Both the position numbers and the translations under genes were made by a program. A DNA stretch of 64,000 nt. Origin: Sanderia malayensis (taxonomy: Eukaryota; Cnidaria; Scyphozoa; Semaeostomeae; Pelagiidae). The stretch spans positions 3,534,001 through 3,598,000 of the forward strand of contig RQOL01000876.1 of NCBI GenBank assembly GCA_013076295.1, read 5' to 3'. Shown in pieces: positions 25,921 through 36,532 of the stretch (position 1 is the first letter of the stretch; each line of letters starts with the position of its first letter). The notes under the pieces were generated by a model, which was not told the origin of the DNA, searched no databases, and saw nothing but the letters and a program-made list of their open reading frames with translations.

Positions 25921-27849
25921 TCGACTGAAGAGGGTGAGATGTTGCTTGATATGTACGAAGCAAACAAAGATCGCTTCAAAGACCCATCGGTCCGGAAAAT
26001 GGGAATTTGGAGAGAGATCTGCCAGGCAATTAATCAGCGGTTCAACGCAGACTTTACACCGGAAAGGTGTCATCAGAAGTTGCGGAATTTCAAAAACGAT
26101 TTTCAAAAAGTCATTATGCTTGAAAAAAGAGATTGCAGACATTTCGACCGGCTTCATAAAATCTTTCTGAAAAGCTTGGACAAGCCACTGCAAAGTCCAG
26201 CGGCGCTTAAACGCAGGCTGACCCAATTGGCCCGCCCAACAACGAAATCAAAGGGACAGAAAGCTGATGTCCCAGAAAAGAAACGAAGAACAGTGTTCCC
26301 AGGCTTCAAATCAAAAACTGGTACATCTGTGGTACCGAGCGAGACACAGGGCGCTCATAGCAGTAATTTTAAACAACCAGCAGCAGCAGCAACGCAGATG
26401 AGAAATCCGAAAAACAAAGGGTCCACTGGCAGAAACCCTCAACCTGAACAGACCACAGTTCAAATATCACCTAGAAATTCAACAGTTACAACCATGGCGC
26501 CTGTGTTTATGAGAGCTGAACAACCAGTAAATGAAGAGAGGACGAGCATACAATTGAAGGCATCGGGATACGAAAGCATTTCCGGTGAACATACATTGGT
26601 CAGCTACCCACACACCCTTTCGAAGCCACACGTTGCGGAGGCAGCGATAGGAAAAGCCAGGAGGGAGAGCGTTGACGGTGTTGTGAACAACGTGGTAACA
26701 CAAGCGCCGGTGGTACATGATATAAGAAGCTCTGATGGCATTCCTGGTAATCGAATGAATGCACCAAAAGATAGGCAGCAGTCAACAGTTACTGTATACA
26801 AAGTAGAAGACGATGATGATAATGATGATGATGTGTACTCGGTGGATGCCCGAGAACAGAGTCAGGTATCTGGTGTACCAAAAACAACAGCTGATGGCAC
26901 AAGACTGGCACAAGATCAAACAAACATGGTTCATGTAAGTCAGCAACTGTATACAACAAGCCGAGATTCAAACCTTGCGAGAGAACAGATTTATGTTGTT
27001 TCTCAACCGAATGCATCTCGCTATTGCATTGTTGATAGAGTAGTAAACACGGCCATTGCCCAAGAGAGCGGAGATGGTTCACAGAGCAGAAAGGTGTATC
27101 AGTTACAACAGTCAGGGGGTATAAGTTCATACGAAGCAGGCACGGTTGACAGACGAGCAAATGATGTAATCATTGCACCCAAGAGTCGATCCTCAGATGT
27201 GGTTGAAATACAAGGACAGGAAAGACGTTCTGCAGATAATATCAGCGTTTCTCAAAACGTTATCATGACAGGTCAAAAAATTAGCAACGAGGCTACGCAC
27301 GGGTCTACAGTGACACTCATGCCTGTCTCAGCATGTTTTGCACCTGCGCAAAAAGGGCCACCACCATCTGAAGTAATCAGCCAAAATCACCCGGTTATTG
27401 AGGCAGTTGGAAGAGTACATGAGCCACAGAGCTGGCGAGAATACGATTATGCTTCACAACAACAACAACAACTGCAACAACAACAACAGGTCCAGCAACA
27501 ACAACAACAACAAAGGGTCTATTCTTACGATAAAGCACACAGCACCGAGTCATCGATAGTGCACGATAGAGAGACCAAATCAACGGATGGTTGTGGCAGT
27601 AGAAATGTTCTCGATTTGACAGGTGTAGGGGAATATAGAAATGAACAGCTTGGCAGAATAGCAGATGGCATTGACAAATGGAGACAGGAGTGTAGGGAGC
27701 GTGAAGAAGCACGGGTAAAACGCGAGATAGCTCGGGACAAACGCATCGAGGAAATGCACCAAGAAACTCGCAACATGACCATTAAATTCGTGCAGTTGTT
27801 TGAGAATTTTGTCACCAAGGTTGGAGACGCTGGTGACCAGATGTATTGA
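25816..27849 (+). CDS. Myb/SANT-like (MSANTD-type) DNA-binding protein
   Basis: A single coding exon encodes 677 residues. Residues about 32-118 form a Myb/SANT-like domain with three helices and conserved tryptophans (VWSTEEGEMLLDMYE, IWREICQAIN, RCHQKLRNFKNDF). The middle is low-complexity, with an Asp-rich stretch near 331-338 and a Gln-rich run near 548-566 (nt 27459-27512). The last 60 residues are a charged helix (KWRQECREREEARVKREIA), suited to oligomerisation. Such proteins are often transposase-derived transcription factors. The exact ortholog is not recognised. A good acceptor (TTTTTCAG ending at 25798) precedes the ATG, and a donor (ACG|GTAAGA) is at 25468/25469, so the 5' UTR is probably spliced. 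The 3' end converges with DDX27. Confidence 0.75.
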   Translation: MSAGPTQNSGHVVPAKPVSTYLSRAPLQTVEKRVWSTEEGEMLLDMYEANKDRFKDPSVRKMGIWREICQAINQRFNADFTPERCHQKLRNFKNDFQKVIMLEKRDCRHFDRLHKIFLKSLDKPLQSPAALKRRLTQLARPTTKSKGQKADVPEKKRRTVFPGFKSKTGTSVVPSETQGAHSSNFKQPAAAATQMRNPKNKGSTGRNPQPEQTTVQISPRNSTVTTMAPVFMRAEQPVNEERTSIQLKASGYESISGEHTLVSYPHTLSKPHVAEAAIGKARRESVDGVVNNVVTQAPVVHDIRSSDGIPGNRMNAPKDRQQSTVTVYKVEDDDDNDDDVYSVDAREQSQVSGVPKTTADGTRLAQDQTNMVHVSQQLYTTSRDSNLAREQIYVVSQPNASRYCIVDRVVNTAIAQESGDGSQSRKVYQLQQSGGISSYEAGTVDRRANDVIIAPKSRSSDVVEIQGQERRSADNISVSQNVIMTGQKISNEATHGSTVTLMPVSACFAPAQKGPPPSEVISQNHPVIEAVGRVHEPQSWREYDYASQQQQQLQQQQQVQQQQQQQRVYSYDKAHSTESSIVHDRETKSTDGCGSRNVLDLTGVGEYRNEQLGRIADGIDKWRQECREREEARVKREIARDKRIEEMHQETRNMTIKFVQLFENFVTKVGDAGDQMY

Positions 27850-28388
27850 AAGAAAAGGAAATCTATCAAGGTGTAATCATAATAATCCTCTTCAAAAGGC
27901 TACACGAAAAAATAGACTTTATCAAACAAAATTGAGAGACTACTTGAGTATCACTTATTCAATGTCTGTTATTCAAGTCTTTGAAGTGACGTTTACGAAA
28001 GCCAAGCATCTTGATCGATTTTCCATTCGTACATGTTGTGTTTGATTAAAGTTCGGGTTACATAGAAAATAATGTTCATTCATATTTGAGTGGTTTTCTT
28101 CTCGTGCTTTTTATCCTGCAATCACAGAAACCATGCATAAAACCATCGGAGAGAGTGGGGAATGGTGTGAAGTTGACAAGGTGAGAGGTAAGACAAGGAA
28201 AGAACATGTTACGTATCATGCATTACCTTGGGTATGCGATGTATGATGTTCCAAAGATTCCTTCAAATACTATCTCCTTTTATACCTGAAATAAGCAATT
28301 ATTTTAGTAATCGAAGACAAGAACATAAGTTTTCAGCACATTAACTAAATGGAAGAAGCATAGAAAGAAATAAAGACGAATGTTTGAA
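27850..28388. other. convergent 3' ends of the SANT gene and DDX27
   Basis: The two genes end toward each other in 540 bp. An ATTAAA on the plus strand near 28044 could serve the SANT gene. No exon is seen. Confidence 0.45.
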
Positions 28389-31300
28389 TTACTTTTTCTT
28401 TGATTTAAATCTCCCTGGTGCCTTCTTTGGCCCACCAAAACTTTGTCTGCAATGAAAACGAAAATTTTAATGAAAAATGCTATAACCGACATATTTACCG
28501 ATACTAAATGGGAGTAAAAAAATAACATTAAATTAATTATTAATTATCTTACTTTGATCTGAATTCTTTCAACGACTTTTTACTTGTATCGGTTAACTCC
28601 TTATCAAATCCTTTTCGCTTCTTCGATTCCATTTTTGCTTTTTTAGCCACTGGTTTACCTGTAGTTCAAAATAAATAGCACCAGACCAAGAGCAACAATG
28701 CAAAAAATTATACTTTGCATGCGAAGAGGTTTTCTACAAATGCTTGTGTACTATACGCTGGTATTATTACACATCTGAATTACCTTTCACGTTAGTTTTT
28801 GTATCTTCCTCAACAGGACATGCTCGCAATCTCTTCGGCTTGCTTTCCCTTTTCATACTTCTTTTGAGATATTCTTGCTCAAGTCTTACTTTCTTATCCG
28901 ACTCTGATTCTTTCTGCAACCAATGAGAGTAACAAATTGTCAGAAGAAAGCTCCTTTTCAAAGAAAAATACAAAATAAAACTATTAAAAAAACCATTCAG
29001 CATACCTTTTTGGTATTTTGTTTCTTTAATATCTCGCTTTCCGATTTCTTGGGTACTATGGCAAAATTTTGGTCATCAATGTTTGCTTTCATTACAGCAG
29101 GCACTAAGAGTATAAGCTTTCATAACAGGCAACAAAACTACTAGAAATAGTTCAAAATACCTTCTTCTTTAATCCAAGACTTTGGCGGGCGACTGAGAAT
29201 CTCATCTCGATATACCACCATGTTTTTGGCCTTGTTCATTTCCATTTCCGATATACGCATCTAAAGATAACTCGGTATTGTATCAATTCATGCATATAAC
29301 ATCTTGGATACAACTAGGCCAGAAATATTTCAAAATAATCACCTCTTTTTCTTCAGCTTCTTGCTTCAAAATATCAGCAATGTCTTTCTGCATGTCTTTA
29401 ATCAGCTTTTTATACTTAATTATAATATCTGGATGAAAAAAATCAACATCTTAACTCGAAAACATAATTATAAATACGACTATAGCATTCCACCACTTGG
29501 TAAAAACGTGTGCAAACTGTAAGATACTGTTACTACTGTTTGGAAATTATTAATATTATAAAACTGCATTATTAAAACAAATCACCTGGAGATAAAATAC
29601 GATTTTTCACAGGCAAAGATGAATTCTTAACAGCTATCTTCAAATTTTTCCTTTCTTTTTCACCAACAAGAGTAATCGACCTGAATATTAAATGTAAATT
29701 GACTTTAGGTCTACATGATACTTCAGACCTGGTTCAACGAATAATATGTCCTTCTGTGATGCATACCTTCCAAATTTTCCTGCACGGGCAGTTCTTCCAA
29801 CACGATGCACGTAACTTTTATAGGAATTTGGCATATTGAAGCTGATTACCTTAAAAACGAACACGATAGACATACAAATACGCGAACACGATAAATATGG
29901 CGGTGTAGCCCAGTGGTTAAGGCGCTGGGTTTGATCCTTTGGAGGTAATCCCTTCACTGGTTCAAATCCACGTGTGGTCGGAATCACGAACTACAAGCCG
30001 TCGGCCAACCCAGCTGTCCATCCTTCCGAGGTCGGTAAATGAGTACCCAGAATTTCTGGGGGTAAGGGTTTATACCAACTGGACCCACATTGATAACAGC
30101 TATCAAAGCTTAAGTGGTTATCCAGTATAAATATTCGTACTTACTTACTTTATACAAATACGCGAGCACGATAAACACGCTATTAGTCACTGCTGCACTA
30201 GGGTAGCGAAAGTAGATGAACTGAAAGCAATGACCGTAGTCAAATCTACCGTTTTAACTCCTGATATGTCAAGCCCTCTTGCTGCTAAATCAGTAGCCAC
30301 AAGAACACCAATATCGCCACTCTTGAACATTTGCAAAGCTTCCAAACGCTAAAAGAAGTATACCAAATACAAATAAATGCATTTATGGTACAAATTACTG
30401 CTTGCTAAAGAACATATTTTTCTTCAAAAATGTTTAATGTCTTAAAACAAAATTAAATGCTGAAAACAGACCTGTAGCTGTGATAAATCTCCGTGCAACT
30501 CGCCAACTTTCAATCCACACAACCCAAGAATGATTCTCAACGTATGAGCGAGCTTCTTTGTTTGACAAAACACCATGCAATTGTTACTAAACGATCGACA
30601 GCACATTGCTTGAAAGAAACCAAAAAGTTCTCAATCGTAAACATCATTATCAGATAATAATCATCAAATGCGGATTAATGATACAATACCTGTTACAATG
30701 GCAAGTCTATCGTCCTCTCTTGTTGGTCTTATACGAACAAATTCTTGTTGTAAACAAGACGCAACATCGGTGTTTTGATCGACGAAAAGCCTGACTGGAT
30801 GATTCAAGGAGAGAGATACAAGTTCTTCAACCTTGAATAAAGATAAGTGTCAATCAATGTTGCTTCAATTATACTTCATACTATACTTCCTTGAATGCCT
30901 CTGTCCTGCATTTCAGATACTAGAAAATTTAATGACTCCGAGGGAAATTCGGATAGGCACAGTGTTGATTAACCTGCAGGAGTGAATTAAGAAATGCTGG
31001 CCTTACCTGGTCCGTCATTGTTGCAGAGAAAAGCATAGTCTGTCTTCCACGTTGGCATAGACGGATTATTTCTTTCATCTGTGCTTCAAAATGCTCTTCA
31101 AGCATCCTAAAAATGCAAACAGAGTAGAACTATTAAGCTGGAACTCTCAAGACTTTAGCTTCCACTAATTCTATTTTCTGGTGGCATGACAAACGCCTAA
31201 ACTAAGCTTCAAAGTTTACTGCTGAAAACTGCACTAACAATACAGTACTGAAAAATGATACATGCAGCAAGAGAAGAAGTTAACTACCTGTCTGCTTCAT

Positions 31301-33355
31301 CAAGAACAAGTATCTCAATGCTTTGCAGATCAAATGAAGGTGTGTTATGAAGATGATCTACAAGGCGTCCAGGAGTAGCGATGATTATATCAGGTCCTCG
31401 TCTCAGTGCAGTTTCTTGATCTTTCATTCGTAAACCACCTGTGGCAGAGAGAACAAAAGCATCAGTAAAACTACTACAGTAACATCCCAATAACCCAAGC
31501 CTCCAAGTTAACAGATGCTCAAGTTATTGGGGTTAGAAAATGCAAGCAACAATTTCCAAAAGGAATAAAAATTGGTTTGAGTTATCTGAGACTTGAGTTT
31601 TTGGGATATTGCTATATATACATACAATATACATACTTTGAGTGCATGGAAGAGAGTGAAGTTGCTTGCTATCCTAAGACTTAACACTAACCTGCAGCCA
31701 GACAGATCTGAACATCAACATATTTGGCCAATGATAAGCTAACTGAATGAACCTATAGAGATGATCAAACCATTTAAGAAGCATGTAGCTTGGTCATTAT
31801 GTGTGATACAAGTAACTACATGAAAAACACTGCTATGCTTAGCATAACATTAACTTACTTGAACAGCTAACTCCCTAGTTGGAACCAGAACCAATACTCT
31901 TGAGACTGGTACTTGTTTTGGCCGAAATAAGAGCCTCTCAAGAACTGGTAACATATATGCTGCAGTTTTCCCTGCAAATGAGTCAATTTAGTTTAATTCA
32001 ATCAAACATCTCCTGGTTGAGTGATACACGAATCCTCTTATATACACATTTGGAGTGATAATTACCAGTTCCTGTAGCAGCACAAGCACAAACATCCTTG
32101 CCTAATAATGCAACTGGAATAGTTGAGCATTGTATTGGAGTGGGGTGCAGGAATCCAAGTTCGTTCACAGCCTACATCAACAGAAAACATATAAAAAGAT
32201 GTCAATCCAGGTGGAATCATGAAGTTTTTGTAAGACTTAGTGTTTCACAACAATGAAGGTAGTATAATATATCTGGTCAGTTTAATATATCTGGTCAGTT
32301 TAGAAAAATCTCTTAAGACATACCCTCAGAATTGGTCTTGATAAATTCATCTGTGAAAAGTTTTCATGCAAAATTTGAGGAGGGGGCTGTTCAAAGAATG
32401 AATCTTCCTCATCATCTTCATCTTCATCATCTTCTTCAACATTACCATCATCATCGTCATCATCGCTGACCTCACCATCCTTTCGTAAACATACAAATCA
32501 AGCATTATTATCAAACTACTCTATGCATCTCTCAGATAAATGACAACTACATTTGAAGCATTTAACAAACCTTCTCAGGATGATTTCCACTTATCTCATC
32601 CTTTGCATCACTTAACTTTTCAGACTTTTCAATTTTTTCTTCGTCTGCATCAATTGTTTCATTTTCCTTATTACCAATATCATTTTCTGAATTCTTTGTT
32701 CTCTTCTAAATAGAAAACTGCGTACACTTAATTCCAAGCTCAAAAAATTGATAATAAAATATATTACAATCTAATCTAATCAACCTTACCTTTCTTTCTT
32801 TTCTCTTTGCAATAATTCTTTCTTCCATTGAGTAAGATGATATCTGTTTCACAGCAAAATACAATATACAAATTTCAACCTTTTTCTATTATCTATCAAG
32901 TCTAAAAGAAAAATTGATCTTGGGAAATTCAATTCTTTGTTAATAACGTTTATATAACAACAAACCTGTCCCTTTGCAGAGTTTCTTATTTTCTTATCAA
33001 TTTTCCAAATCTCATCATCATTATTGTTTTTAAACTCGAAGATAAAATCCTCGTTAAAATCTCCATCCTTTTTCGGCTTATTCTTCTGTGATTTTCTACG
33101 CTTTAATGTTTTCTTTTCCTTCGGAAGAGACATCAAAACATCTTATCAATAGTCAAGCCGTTTGTACATTTGTAGACCACGTGGTATGGCAATTTAGGCC
33201 AATGAAGTCCGCACTCCAATTCAAAGGTATTTAAAGGATATCTTGGACTTCATAGATCCAAATACCTTACTTACCTCAAGTTCATCATCTCCACTTTCTT
33301 CAAAATCTTCAACCTCTTCGTCCGACTCAATAGTTCTCATCCTTGAAGCCATCAT
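28389..33355 (-). CDS. DDX27: nucleolar DEAD-box helicase DDX27 (spliced, about 21 exons)
   Basis: The start ATG ATG is at 33350-33355 and the TAA at 28389-28391. Early exons (33275-33355, 32966-33118, 32790-32843, 32571-32705) are acidic and lysine-rich. The helicase core follows: Q-motif PTPIQ and ATGTGKT (32066-32171 into 31859-31971), PTRELA, GGLRM and TPGRLVDHL with DEADR (31288-31438), SATMTDQ (31007-31106), a helicase C domain with GELHGDLSQ and [11 protein letters not shown], and [10 protein letters not shown] (about 29767-29852). The basic C-terminus ends [23 protein letters not shown] and [11 protein letters not shown] match DDX27 rather than other DEAD-box proteins. DDX27 works with the PeBoW complex in 47S pre-rRNA 3' processing. 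The second exon acceptor is my choice to keep frame. A SINE sits in the intron before the VISFNMPN exon. Confidence 0.94.
29896..30151 (+). mobile_element. tRNA-derived SINE, complete copy
   Basis: The head has an RNA polymerase III A-box (TAGCCCAGTGG, 29906-29916) and a perfect B-box (GGTTCAAATCC, 29959-29969). The unrelated body ends in a tail with TTACTTACTT. It is flanked by 24-nt direct repeats, 29872-29895 and 30152-30175 (ATACAAATACGCG...), differing at one base, which is the target-site duplication expected of LINE-driven insertion. It lies in a DDX27 intron, opposite to the gene. Confidence 0.9.
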
Positions 33356-34007
33356 CAAACAAGCAATTTATTTCATGATCATGTGTCGTCTTTCTTAATT
33401 TGTTTGTTGGTTCCTTGTGGTTGTGCAAGATTCTGCACTGCGATGTAGCAAGAAATATAGGCCACTGCGCAGGCCCACAGGCTACAGAGATAAAACTGGA
33501 CACCGTCATTACGAAAGGATTCTGATATAATTATGCCAAAAATAAACTGAAGTTATATTTACATCCAATTGAGAAAAAGAATATTTTTTCACGCTGAGAG
33601 TATTGCATGGTCAAGATGATAAGACCAAATTCCATTTCCATTTGTTCCATTATGTTTTGTTTTTCTCTGCAATATTCCCAGCGTGCAGAATATTCTCCAC
33701 CAGACAAAGGAAACATTAAGGGTCTTGTGACGTATTTTAACAGTTCCAAAGAGTTTTGTCATGCATAGCCTCTGGCAAGCTTTAGTTTTGCTTTTTGTGT
33801 TCCTAGTTACATTTTAAAAAACTTTTCGTACCATACACGTTTTCTTTTATAAGAAACCGGTTTATAAGAAACCTAGATCTAGACGCCCTAAAATTTAAGA
33901 AACTTTTAGAACTACAAAGAAATATCTAAGAAACATTAGAAATTTCGGAAACACGTTTTCCCTTTACGGATTTAACAAACGTCAACTACAGTAAGTATGT
34001 TTTACAC
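33356..34007. other. DDX27 upstream region
   Basis: This is the upstream side of DDX27. No exon is recognised. Short repeated motifs of the type AAGAAACTTTTAGAAC occur around 33895-33910 and again at 34475-34505 and 34515-34530, which suggests an old dispersed or tandem repeat. Confidence 0.35.
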
Positions 34008-34332
34008 AGGCGCCGACTACGTGGGGGCTTGGGGGCTCAAGCCCCCTCTGGAAATTTCTATGGGGGGGCTCAGCCCCCCCTGGGAATTTTGTTTGTGATC
34101 TGAAAAAACACGTTTATTTTATTGAAGAAACACTAATCAAAGAATTGAACTGATGATACTGTAGACCATGATGTTATATCTGTTTTACTGCAATGTTTTG
34201 TGTTTTATTATACATAATACATGTGTATATTGTACGTTATTTAAAAGTGACAGGGAGTTTTTCTACCTTTTTATTTTTCCAATTTTTTTTTAATTTTGAG
34301 CCCCCCCTGGGAAGAATAAAAGTCGGCGCCTA
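34008..34332. repeat. MITE-like element with AGGCGCCGACT termini
   Basis: The ends are inverted repeats (AGGCGCCGACTA at 34009-34020 and AGTCGGCGCCT at the right end). Both ends are followed inward by G- or C-runs and CCCCCTGGGAA-type motifs, so the two halves are partly complementary. I could not define an exact target-site duplication. Confidence 0.65.
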
Positions 34333-34784
34333 TGATGTTTTATGTGCTAAGCATAACATTGTCGGCTCCACATGACGATTTTTCGCATTGACGATTTTTC
34401 TTTGATATAATACTAATACTTTGCCACAACCACGTTTTTTCTTCGTTTTCATTGGAACTTCGTGTTCATTAAATTAAGAAACTTTTAAGAAACTTTTAGA
34501 ACTAAAATGTGGCTAAAAATTAAGAAACTTTTACTACTAGGCCTTGAGCCAGGTTTCTTATAAAAAAAACGTGTAAATAGGGTGAAAGTTAAGAATCTCT
34601 GGCACAGCGATTTCGCATAGTTTCTTAATAAAAAAAATGGGCGTAGCCCTTCTGCTTTTAATGCCAACTTCAATAATCCTTTTCTAGGGTCACAGTGGAA
34701 CCAGGCCTTAAAACAGGAAAATACAGAAATTCCACGCAAGCTCGGATTAAAATTGGGGCCATTAGCCTAATAGTCAATTAGAGT

Positions 34785-34968
34785 CAGCAGCGTAGCGAGG
34801 GGGGGGGCAAGGGGGGCAGCCGCCCCCCCAATTTGCAGAAAGTTGGTCTCTGAGAAAAGTGCAAATCTGCAATAAAATTTGTAGGGGGGTATGACAAAAA
34901 AAGGCTTCATTTGCCAAAAAATTTGCCTGTTTGCCCCCCCCAATCTTCCCGCTCTGGCTACGCCACTG
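34785..34968. mobile_element. hAT-like MITE with perfect 8-bp target duplication
   Basis: The element begins CAGCAGCGTAGCGAG and ends CTGGCTACGCCACTG, inverted termini with three mismatches in 15. It is flanked by ATTAGAGT on both sides (34777-34784 and 34969-34976). The 8-bp duplication and CAG...CTG ends fit a non-autonomous hAT element. The interior is G/C-run-rich and non-coding. Confidence 0.85.
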
Positions 34969-34976
34969 ATTAGAGT

Positions 34977-35848
34977 TGATCCTTCTCATTTGGGTTTCTC
35001 GGTCGTTATGAGAAGTGACCTGCAGAACATTGCGTCAAAAGTTGTTTACGGTTTCACGTAAGTGCCAGTGTGACATAGAGATGAATATGCCAAGAAAGGA
35101 TTATCAAAAGGTGACTGACGTTGGTAGGCAGAGTGTGAGAGAAAGATCAACCATATCATCAATATCATTGTATAACATTACACGGAAAATAAAGGAGAAT
35201 AAAGCAGGTAAAAATAAGACAACTAGGTCATCCACTCAAATGCCAAGTGTTTCTAAACGTGACTATTTGATCAACTGCAGATAAAACGACGTATAGGTCT
35301 CTAATTGCTTCAAAAAACTTTGTTTACGCTAAAAAAAGACGATTTCTATACTCCAATGAAGAACGCTAAAGACGTCATTATGGCTCATTAGCTATTTTCA
35401 TGCTTACGTGTTCACGTGTTTAAATAGAGCTTCACGTTTGGGAGGAGACAGAACAAAGCAGAGCAAGAGATTCGCAAATAGACCAAAATAACAACAAGTA
35501 CTCGTAAGTTGAGCAGACTGGTGTTACGATAGACTGTTCCTGATATTTGTCTTCATTGTGCTATCTTGTCTGTCACACGCACAAGATAATTGCAGTCCAT
35601 TCTTGGATGATCAAATGTTGGCTTGATGCAAATTTACACGGAAATACGGCTTGGTAATTATTGACTAACATTGTCTGGCAATTTATCTTTCACCGAAAAG
35701 GAAACAGAAAACAAGAAACTCGTGAATCAAATTGTAACAGGATAGATCCAGGACGCAATAAACAAGCTGATATTTTGAAGAAGACGAGAATTCGGTGGGG
35801 AAAGGCACTTAATTATTATTATTGCAAAGAGAACTGCAGAAAAAAAAT
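34977..35848. other. upstream region and 5' UTR of the small ankyrin gene
   Basis: The region holds no recognised domain. An open frame at 35015-35284 has basic composition but no ATG at its start and no similarity I know. A CACGTG E-box near 35412 is followed by TTTAAATAGAG, which could be a promoter core. The remainder to 35848 is probably 5' UTR. Confidence 0.35.
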
Positions 35849-36532
35849 ATGATGATGAAATCGAGCAAGCAGCGACGCATAAGTTTGGATGATGCCAGAA
35901 ATCCGGCAGCCTACAAACCAAGAAAACACAGCATTTGGCAAAGGATGAAAAGAACAGTGAGTGATTCCTTCTCGAGTGAGCCGACTGCTAATGACCACGT
36001 TAACTGCCAGCATAATCGGAAACAAACGATTTTCAGATCATCTTCGTGCGACGTTGCAAACGAAGAATCCAGAATCCAAAACGAAGAATCCAGAAACACT
36101 AAAGACAACAGTTGCAAGAACAACAGTAAGCCCGGATCTTCCTCGAAAAGGAATCGACGAATCATATCAACAGTAAATAATGAAAGCATTTTACACTTTG
36201 CAGTCACTGAGAGCAATCTAGAGTTGCTCGACGAGATACTGAAACGTGACCATGTCGATATTGATGCCAAACGGCCGCCTGGCATAGCAGCGCTGCACCA
36301 AGCATGCACTAATGGGAACATTGATAGCGCAAGAATGTTGATTGAAAATGGTGCCAAGGTCAATCTGAAAGACTGGAGGGGATATTCCGCGCTGAAAATT
36401 GCCGTCTGCTCGGGAAACTTCGAGCTGGCTGAGTTTCTCATCCAGAACGGGGCATCAGTCGAAGATATTCGGGACGGGTTTCAACAAGACGCGTTCCCAG
36501 CAAGGTCACGGTCAAGAAGTAATATCAGCTGA
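35849..36532 (+). CDS. small ankyrin-repeat protein
   Basis: The first of three consecutive ATGs at 35849 starts a 227-residue single-exon protein. The N-terminal half is basic and Ser/Asn-rich (KPRKHSIWQRMKRTVSDSF). Residues about 108-205 hold three ankyrin repeats (ESILHFAVTESNLELLDEIL; GIAALHQACTNGNIDSARML; GYSALKIAVCSGNFELAEFL). A short basic tail rich in Arg and Ser ends the protein. The ankyrin block resembles PPP1R27- or NRARP-type small ankyrin proteins, but I see no PP1-docking RVxF motif and cannot name it. An AATAAA near 36771 suits a polyadenylation signal. Confidence 0.7.
   Translation: MMMKSSKQRRISLDDARNPAAYKPRKHSIWQRMKRTVSDSFSSEPTANDHVNCQHNRKQTIFRSSSCDVANEESRIQNEESRNTKDNSCKNNSKPGSSSKRNRRIISTVNNESILHFAVTESNLELLDEILKRDHVDIDAKRPPGIAALHQACTNGNIDSARMLIENGAKVNLKDWRGYSALKIAVCSGNFELAEFLIQNGASVEDIRDGFQQDAFPARSRSRSNIS

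Noticed and set aside
29900..29975. A possible tRNA gene
   Set aside because: A- and B-boxes are present, but the sequence does not fold into a closed cloverleaf acceptor stem and continues into a 256-bp element with target duplications, so it is a SINE head.
33118..33136. The ATG at 33134-33136 (MMSLPKEKK) as the DDX27 start
   Set aside because: The TTTTGATGTCTCTTCCGAAG stretch works as an acceptor that joins the acidic first exon (33275-33355) in frame. The later ATG remains a possible alternative start.
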